From a virus, in the IMG/VR virus record IMGVR_UViG_3300008050_000101, positions 1 through 42,453 of that record: a stretch of DNA of 42,453 nucleotides; one strand, written 5' to 3'. A model generated the notes under the pieces. The model was not told the origin of the DNA and ran no database searches. It was given only the letters and a program-made list of their open reading frames with translations. This document shows positions 37,851-42,453 of this stretch, piece after piece. The translations under genes were made by a program, and so were the position numbers. The number at the start of each line of letters is the position of its first letter. The first letter of the stretch is position 1.

Positions 37851-39449
37851 ATGCCCCGACCGCAGGGCCGCCCGCAGCTGCGCTTTCGCGCAGCTGCCAC
37901 ACTGGCTGACCGCTACGACGAGTCCGTTGTGCACGGGCTGCCCGCCAGCGCGATGGTCATCAGCAACAGCGAGCGGAAGGACGCGCACTGCGGCAGGCGC
38001 TGGTGGTTCAGCCGTAGCGTGGGGCTGCAGTCCCTGCCCGGCAAGGCGCTGCGCTTCGGCGCGGCCTACGACGAGGCCATGGGGCGCATCTTGGAGTTCT
38101 ACCGGGACAACGACGGCGCGTTGTACACCCAGGGCGGCCTGCACCGCTGCCCCGCCTGTGCTGGCGACGGCTGGCTGTACGTGGACGGCCAGCAGCAGGA
38201 CTGTGCCAGTTGTGGCGGCACCGGCCTGGGCGCGTTCGCCCTGGTGGCCCGCCAGCTGGCCCTGACGCCCGAGGTGTACGAGGAGGACGGTGGCCTGGAT
38301 GCCGAGCTGGAGCGGCTGCAGCGCGCCCTGGAGGGCTGGCTGCAGACCTACGACGCCAGCATGGCCAGCGAGTACCGCGTGCTGGCCGTGCAGCCCACGT
38401 TCGCCGTGCCTATCACCAGCCCCACCACCGGGCAGGTGTACCGCAGCAAGGTGCCTGTCGTGCCCACCGACGACGGCTGGCGGCTGGCCACCGGCCACGA
38501 CCTGCCCGACACCGTGCAGCTGGTGCTGCTGCCCTGGTACCAGCTGGTGAAGCTGGACGCCGTGGTGCAGGAGCGCCGCAGCGGCACCCTGCGCACCTGG
38601 GAGGTGAAGACCAGCGGCACCCCCGAGGGGTTCAGCGCCGACCTGCTGCTGGACACCCAGCTGCCCGGCTACGTGCGCGCCCTGTGGTACGTGACCCAGG
38701 CCCTGGGCCTGTACGACGGTGCCCAGCCCGGCGGCTGGCTGTGGGACGTGACCAGCAGCCAGCCGCACCGCGACCCCCGCCGGCTGAAGGATGGCAGCTG
38801 GAGCACGGCCAAGAACCAGCGCGTGCCCAGCTGGCGCTGGCGGCAGGCCCTGGCCGACGAGCCGCTGAACGAGGCCCTGGCCAGCCGGGAGGCCGACCGC
38901 CTGGAGCAGCTGCTCCAGGGTGCCGATGCCGAGTACGACCGGGCCGCCCAGGCTGCGAAGGAAGCCGGCAGCGGCAAGGCGGGAGCACCCTTCCGCGCTG
39001 CCCGCGCCGCCGCGAAGGAGGCCGCGAAGGCGGCGAAGGTGCAGGCCCAGGGCATGCGCAACCGGGCCGACGCCCTGGCCATGGTCCAGCTGGCGCTGGA
39101 GACGGTAGACCCGGCCCTGTACGTGCGCCGGTGGGGCAAGTTCACCCCGGAGCGCCTGCGCGAGTACGAGCTGGAACTGTACGCCGACGCCGTGCGCATC
39201 AGCAGCTGGCTGCGGGCCATGCCCGGCACCGCCAGCCAGCCCTGGCAGCACGACGAGCGCGTGGCATTGAACTGGCCCCGCGTGCCCCTGTGCCGCCTGC
39301 CCGGCGGGCACTGCCCGTACACCGGCCCCTGCCTGGAGGACAGCGCCGAGGCGCGGTCCTCCTTCGATACCCGCCAGCCACTGCGCTGGCTCCACAGTGC
39401 GGCCCTGGCCGTGCACCACACCCCCCCCGAGAAGGACGACACCCCATGA
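37851..39449 (+). CDS. PD-(D/E)XK nuclease with Fe-S Cys set and DnaJ-like zinc insert
   Basis: The 532-residue protein starts at ATG 37851. Core nuclease residues are visible: KLDAVVQERRSGTLRTWEVKTS (in part) gives Asp near 234 and Glu-x-Lys near 250-252, then QLPGYVRALWYV supplies the Q-x3-Y of RecB/Cas4 nucleases. Cys46 (DAHCGRRWWF) plus C-x6-C-x5-C at 481-494 (CRLPGGHCPYTGPC) match the split four-Cys iron-sulphur staple of AddB and Cas4. Residues 100-126 insert two C-x2-C-x-G-x-G units (CPACAGDG, CASCGGTG), as in DnaJ zinc domains. A long Ala/Lys coiled-coil lies near 370-410. It probably trims DNA ends for recombination with the next two genes. Confidence 0.8.
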   Translation: MPRPQGRPQLRFRAAATLADRYDESVVHGLPASAMVISNSERKDAHCGRRWWFSRSVGLQSLPGKALRFGAAYDEAMGRILEFYRDNDGALYTQGGLHRCPACAGDGWLYVDGQQQDCASCGGTGLGAFALVARQLALTPEVYEEDGGLDAELERLQRALEGWLQTYDASMASEYRVLAVQPTFAVPITSPTTGQVYRSKVPVVPTDDGWRLATGHDLPDTVQLVLLPWYQLVKLDAVVQERRSGTLRTWEVKTSGTPEGFSADLLLDTQLPGYVRALWYVTQALGLYDGAQPGGWLWDVTSSQPHRDPRRLKDGSWSTAKNQRVPSWRWRQALADEPLNEALASREADRLEQLLQGADAEYDRAAQAAKEAGSGKAGAPFRAARAAAKEAAKAAKVQAQGMRNRADALAMVQLALETVDPALYVRRWGKFTPERLREYELELYADAVRISSWLRAMPGTASQPWQHDERVALNWPRVPLCRLPGGHCPYTGPCLEDSAEARSSFDTRQPLRWLHSAALAVHHTPPEKDDTP

Positions 39450-40279
39450 GCATCCTCAACTGGACGAAGGTGGGCGACATGCCTGCCTCTAGCATCCTCA
39501 TCAAGCTGCTGCTGTACGGTGACAGCGGGGCCGGGAAGACGTGGTGCGCCAGCACCGCGCCGAAGCCCTGCTTCCTGCTGACCGAGCCGAACGGGCTGCC
39601 CACCATCCGGGCGTCGAACCCCGACGCCGTGGTGGTGCAGGCCGACGAGGCGAACGGCGGCATGACCACCGTGCGTAACTTCCTGCGCGCCGCCATCAGC
39701 GGCGAGCTGGCCGAGCAGGCCGGGTGCCAGTCCATCGTCATCGACAGCCTGAACGAGCTGCAGCGCATGCTGCGGGACGAGATCATGGCAGGCAAGCGGG
39801 GCACCCCGCAGGCAGGCACGTTCACCCTGCAGGATTGGGGCACGCTGACCGACAAGATGCGCGGACTAGTGCGGGCCTTCCGCGACCTCCCCTTCCACGT
39901 CGTGGGCATCACCCACGCCAGCGCCGCCACCGACGAGGCCAGCGGCATCCGGTACGTGCAGCCCATGTTCCAGGGGAAGAGCCTGCCGAACGAGATCGCT
40001 GGCTATTTCAGCGCGGTGGGCTTCATGTACCGGGAGCACGCGGCCCTGGAGGGTACCGACGAGCTGCAGGTGCAGCACCGCGTGCTGCTGGAAGGCCCCG
40101 CCAGTGTGCTGAGCAAGGTGCTTCCCGGCCTGGACGCCGTGGAGGTGCCCGACATCGGCTCCTGGCTGGAGCGCATGGCCGCCCACGAGCCGGGTGTCAA
40201 GCCCACGCCCCGGAAGGCCGCTGCGGACCCGACCGCCCCGCCGAAGAAGAAGAGTCGTCGCGCTGCGGCGAACAGCTGA
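39446..40279 (+). CDS. Sak4-like RecA-fold ATPase
   Basis: The 277-residue protein overlaps the nuclease stop (ATGA). Walker A is GDSGAGKT at residues 25-32; Walker B QSIVIDSLNELQRML lies near 93-107; a conserved-looking DWGTLTDKMRGLVRAFRDLPFHVVGITH (in part) contains the sensor strand. This matches phage AAA_24/Sak4 proteins, single-strand annealing ATPases that work with SSB. The C-terminal tail is Lys/Arg-rich (PPKKKSRRAAANS). Next genes encode an SSB-like protein, and the upstream gene a nuclease: a compact recombination set. Confidence 0.8.
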   Translation: MSILNWTKVGDMPASSILIKLLLYGDSGAGKTWCASTAPKPCFLLTEPNGLPTIRASNPDAVVVQADEANGGMTTVRNFLRAAISGELAEQAGCQSIVIDSLNELQRMLRDEIMAGKRGTPQAGTFTLQDWGTLTDKMRGLVRAFRDLPFHVVGITHASAATDEASGIRYVQPMFQGKSLPNEIAGYFSAVGFMYREHAALEGTDELQVQHRVLLEGPASVLSKVLPGLDAVEVPDIGSWLERMAAHEPGVKPTPRKAAADPTAPPKKKSRRAAANS

Positions 40280-40291
40280 ACCACACCACAC

Positions 40292-40310
40292 GCGGGGGCG
40301 CTGCCCCCGC
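40292..40310 (+). terminator. GC hairpin between ATPase and SSB-like genes
   Basis: GCGGGGGC-GCT-GCCCCCGC, an 8-bp stem in the 50-base gap. There is no T-run; it may lower read-through or protect or process the SSB mRNA. Confidence 0.55.
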
Positions 40311-40329
40311 ACACACTGAGAGGACAACA

Positions 40330-40893
40330 ATGGCATTCGAAGTCAACCCCGAGGGGTACGAGGACAAGGGCGGCCCGCGCCGACCGGACGTGCGCGCAGG
40401 CGAGAAGCTGCTGTGGCTGGCCGGGATGACGTTCGGCAAGTCGCAGAACGACAACGTCAAGATTGACGCCTGCTACGTGGTCGTCGGCGACAACGACGGC
40501 GGCCAGGACGTGGGCGGGCTGGTGTGGACGAACTTCACGCTGACGCAGACCGCCGCCTGGAAGCTGCAGCAGGTGTCCGTGGCCCTGCAGCAGCGCGGCA
40601 GCTGGAACGCCGAGAACCCGAAGGAGGCGTGGGACGTGCTGAGCAAGCGGCCCGTCATCGCTGACATCAGCGTGCAGCCGAAGCACAGCGGTGACGGCAC
40701 CCGCCCGAACATCGAGCGGTTCAAGCCCTACGGTGGCGATGTCACCGAGGGTATGGAGGCGGTGGTGAACGCCGCCGAGGGCTGGTACACCGAGTGGTCG
40801 AGGAAGAAGGCCCAGGGCGGTGGTGGGCGCAGCGCCGGGCCGACCGGCGGCTACGGTGGGGGCGCGCCCGCCGACGACGGCATCCCCTTCTAG
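40330..40893 (+). CDS. Single-stranded DNA-binding-like protein
   Basis: This 187-residue protein starts at ATG 40330 with GAGAGGA at 40318. The body is beta-rich (KLLWLAGMTFGKSQNDNVKIDACYVVVGD, in part), consistent with an OB-type fold as in phage DUF669-like proteins, followed by a Gly-rich linker and the terminus ADDGIPF. An acidic tip ending in D-x-x-I-P-F is the hallmark of SSB proteins, used to dock helicases, primases and nucleases. That, with its place behind a Sak4-like ATPase, strongly suggests an SSB role. Confidence 0.8.
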   Translation: MAFEVNPEGYEDKGGPRRPDVRAGEKLLWLAGMTFGKSQNDNVKIDACYVVVGDNDGGQDVGGLVWTNFTLTQTAAWKLQQVSVALQQRGSWNAENPKEAWDVLSKRPVIADISVQPKHSGDGTRPNIERFKPYGGDVTEGMEAVVNAAEGWYTEWSRKKAQGGGGRSAGPTGGYGGGAPADDGIPF

Positions 40894-40900
40894 CCCTGCA

Positions 40901-40924
40901 GGCGGCCCGGTGCGCCGGGCCGCC
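40901..40924 (+). terminator. Hairpin terminator overlapping the next promoter
   Basis: Perfect 10-bp stem GGCGGCCCGG / CCGGGCCGCC with a TGCG loop. The loop plus one base on each side is the -35 (GTGCGC, 40910-40915) of the following P3 promoter, so stop and start signals share sequence. Confidence 0.7.
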
Positions 40925-40938
40925 GGCTACCCTACAAC
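40910..40938 (+). promoter_or_regulatory. P3-family promoter for replication-initiator-like gene
   Basis: GTGCGC (40910-40915), 17 bases, TACAAC (40933-40938), then GGGGCAGC. Produces a leader of about 108 bases. Confidence 0.7.
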
Positions 40939-40994
40939 GGGGCAGCGGCACAGCTGCTGCTCACCCGCCCGCAGCCATCCCCGGCTGCACCCCC

Positions 40995-41045
40995 GTGCCT
41001 GCTGCACACTCCCTCCCTGGTGCAGCAGGCACACCCTCATGGAGG
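40995..41045 (+). promoter_or_regulatory. Leader hairpin with loop complementary to Shine-Dalgarno
   Basis: A 13-bp perfect stem (40995-41007 with 41020-41032) lies in the leader. Its loop holds CCTCC (41012-41016), complementary to the ribosome site GGAGG (41041-41045). The two could pair as a pseudoknot and hide the start of the gene at 41053. Confidence 0.5.
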
Positions 41046-41075
41046 CACACCCGTGAACCACACACCCGTGAACCA
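41046..41075 (+). repeat. Tandem 15-bp duplication across the start codon
   Basis: CACACCCGTGAACCA occurs twice in a row (41046-41060 and 41061-41075), creating two in-frame GTG starts at 41053 and 41068 and the peptide repeat VNHTP VNHTT. Confidence 0.75.
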
Positions 41076-42267
41076 CACCACCGTCCTGCCACCCAACTGG
41101 TGGAGCCTTCCGCCAGCGCCCGCCGACCAGCGACTGCTGCACCTGCTGCTGATGGCCCAGGCCGACCGCGACGGAGTGGTCCAGCTGGACACCACGCAGC
41201 TGGCCCCGGCCCTGGGCACCACCCGCGTGAGCGTTGTCCAACTGTTGGACGCCCTGGAGGCTGCTGGGCTGCTGGCCATGTACCCCACCGCCAGCGGCGT
41301 GTGGGCGTGGCTGCCGCACGTGGCCGAGTACCAGCCCACGCGGGGCAAGCTGCAGCGCCCCCGCGACCCGGCTTTGCCGGCACCGCCCCGCGACCGTGTG
41401 GTGGCCACCCTGGCCCAGCTGTGGGGCCGCCAGCCCACCACCCCCGAGGCCAGGGCTGCCTGCCCCCGCGCATGGGGGCGCAGCGGGCGCAGCGCCGGCA
41501 GCACCGGCCCAGCCCCCGAGGCTGTGGCTCAAGTGTGGGAGGCGTGGCGCGCCCGGCAGGACCGGCCCGAAGCCTGCCGCCTGGGCGTGGGTGCCAGGGC
41601 CATCATCGCCCGAGCCCTGGGTGAAACCACCCCCGAGCACCTGCTACTGCTGCTGCGGTTCGCTTACGAGGCCGACGCTGCTGGCCCCCGCTTCTGGCGT
41701 GGCGCGAACGACCAGCGCCGCACGTACCTGGGCCTGGACAACCTGCTGCGCCTGGGCAAGCTGCAGGAGCGCCTGCAGCACGCCCTGGCCTGGGACGAGC
41801 GGCAGGCCCGGCAGGGTGCCCAGGGTGACGGCACCACCCTGGGTCCGCTCGCGTCCTACAGGCGGCCCAGGGCGGCCCGCCCTGCAGCGGAGGGTGCAGC
41901 CGACCAGCCAGCTGGGGACCAGCCAGCGGACCGCACAGGTCCGGCAGGGACGACCAGCACGCCAGCCCCCCGACCGCTGCGCCTGAGCACGCAGTGCCGC
42001 CGCATGCTGGGCATGCTGGTGCAGCGTGGCCCGGCTGGCGTGCGCACCAGCGAGCTGGCCCGCATCGGGCTGAAGTACACCGGGCGCATCAGCGAGCTGC
42101 GGGGCGTGGGCTGCGACGTGTACGTGGCCGAACGCGACCCCGGCGGGGACAACCTGTACGTGATGCGGAACGCCGGGAAGTACGCTGACGGCTGCCCGCA
42201 GTGCCGTGCCCTGGTGGCCGCCCAGGGCTGCCTGCTGTGCGGACGTGGCCTGGAGAACGACAGGTGA
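41053..42267 (+). CDS. Replication-initiator-like protein with winged helices and zinc ribbon
   Basis: The 404-residue protein starts at GTG 41053, 7 bases after GGAGG. Residues 20-85 resemble a winged helix (PADQRLLHLLLMAQADRDGVVQ and LGTTRVSVVQLLDALEAAGLLA, in part), typical of phage replisome organisers. A helical middle (EHLLLLLRFAYEAD, TYLGLDNLLRLGKLQERLQ) looks like the DnaD/O-like domain, including a W-R-G-x-N-D-Q-R element. A disordered linker precedes a second winged helix (residues 315-375) and a zinc ribbon C-x2-C-x8-C-x2-C (CPQCRALVAAQGCLLCGR). This is the layout of an origin binder or helicase-loader partner. An upstream hairpin may control its translation. Confidence 0.6.
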   Translation: MNHTPVNHTTVLPPNWWSLPPAPADQRLLHLLLMAQADRDGVVQLDTTQLAPALGTTRVSVVQLLDALEAAGLLAMYPTASGVWAWLPHVAEYQPTRGKLQRPRDPALPAPPRDRVVATLAQLWGRQPTTPEARAACPRAWGRSGRSAGSTGPAPEAVAQVWEAWRARQDRPEACRLGVGARAIIARALGETTPEHLLLLLRFAYEADAAGPRFWRGANDQRRTYLGLDNLLRLGKLQERLQHALAWDERQARQGAQGDGTTLGPLASYRRPRAARPAAEGAADQPAGDQPADRTGPAGTTSTPAPRPLRLSTQCRRMLGMLVQRGPAGVRTSELARIGLKYTGRISELRGVGCDVYVAERDPGGDNLYVMRNAGKYADGCPQCRALVAAQGCLLCGRGLENDR

Positions 42268-42347
42268 CCCCCGAACAGGTCGCGCTGTCTCAGCGCCCCG
42301 TGGCCGCCCTGGTCCCTTTCAACAGCGCAGAAGGAGTAGCGCAATGA
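42264..42347 (+). CDS. Possible 27-residue coupled peptide
   Basis: GTG 42264 overlaps the previous TGA (GTGA), and the frame runs 27 codons to TGA 42345-42347, which overlaps the next ATG (ATGA). Perfect overlap at both ends is common for genuine coupled genes in this genome. The peptide (MTPEQVALSQRPVAALVPFN, first 20 residues) is short and has no motif. It may just couple ribosomes to the next gene. The AAGGAG of the next gene lies inside it. Confidence 0.45.
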   Translation: MTPEQVALSQRPVAALVPFNSAEGVAQ

Positions 42348-42453
42348 GCAGCAAGAACACCATCACCATCGACGGCGTCGAGTACGTCCGGGCAGACAGC
42401 GTCACCAACTACGAGCCGCCCGAGGGTACGCGCCACGTCATCGTCATCGACCG
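42344..42453 (+). CDS. Start of another gene (partial)
   Basis: ATG 42344 follows AAGGAG at 42331-42336. The 36 visible residues (MSSKNTITIDGVEYVRADSV, first 20) look like a short beta-hairpin start common in small phage proteins, running off the right edge. The I-D-G-V-E-Y-V-R motif is often seen in small DUF proteins of replication regions, but no call is possible. Confidence 0.6.
   Translation, partial: MSSKNTITIDGVEYVRADSVTNYEPPEGTRHVIVID

Noticed and set aside
1-42453. tRNA genes, CRISPR arrays, integrase or attachment sites
   Set aside because: No cloverleaf-like sequence, regular spaced repeats or recombinase motifs were seen by eye; a tRNA search program would settle the first point.

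Overview
The window is a stretch of a double-stranded DNA tailed phage (siphovirus-type) genome with very high G+C and strong C/G bias at third codon positions. It holds about 47 genes. All but one are on the + strand, tightly packed, with many ATGA, GTGA or TGATG overlaps. No integrase, tRNA, CRISPR array or insertion sequence was seen, so I read it as a virulent phage, or the late and replication arms of one, of a G+C-rich bacterium. The host cannot be named from sequence alone. Terminase, portal and an obvious endolysin are not recognisable here; the first two probably lie upstream of the left edge.

Layout. 1-1449: end of a scaffold-like gene and the HK97-fold major capsid protein. 1569-5557: winged-helix protein, head-tail connector, then an RmlB-like sugar-nucleotide dehydratase, an unknown protein, a methyltransferase and a beta-rich protein. 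5621-6097: small accessory gene with its own promoter and terminator. 6240-11323: giant multi-domain glycosyltransferase, tail completion and terminator proteins, two zinc-ribbon proteins, tail tube. 11457-13142: two more self-contained accessory genes, one carrying an XF1762-like acetyltransferase-fold domain. 13381-25162: tail assembly chaperones joined by a predicted -1 frameshift (CCCTTTC at 13800), tape measure, LamG-like protein, Asp-box-containing tail protein, tail hub. 25162-26834: small membrane proteins that look like a lysis cassette. 26839-27558: RmlD-like reductase. 27637-32056: DUF6744-like, MoxR AAA+ and VWA proteins. 32146-33532: sigma-70-like factor, HTH protein, RecU-like resolvase. 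33533-33691: a lone minus-strand membrane peptide. 33848-42453: primase, SF2 helicase, unknown protein, PD-(D/E)XK nuclease, Sak4-like ATPase, SSB-like protein, replication-initiator-like protein, and the start of another gene.

Regulation stands out. Three promoter families can be read by eye. P1 (TGCGG-TGATACAGTC, extended -10) sits before late structural operons. P2 (TTGCGC-N17-TTAGCT/TTACGT) sits before accessory genes, the DUF6744, MoxR and VWA genes, and (divergently) 37067. P3 (GTGCGC-N17-TACAAC, usually followed by GGGGCA) sits before the DNA-metabolism genes, including one face-to-face pair at 33714-33761. A conserved leader, AGCACACAGGAG, carries the Shine-Dalgarno of most P2 genes. 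The phage encodes a sigma-like factor that could read one of these families. Strong GC hairpins separate the units. Two abutting 15-bp palindromes at 37747-37776 look like a repressor operator for the nuclease/recombination operon.

The two less ordinary gene sets are a sugar-nucleotide and glycosyltransferase set woven into the structural operons, which could glycosylate the virion or another target, and a DUF6744/MoxR/VWA set with a near-duplicated promoter-leader before each gene. Function of both is inferred from protein families and context only.
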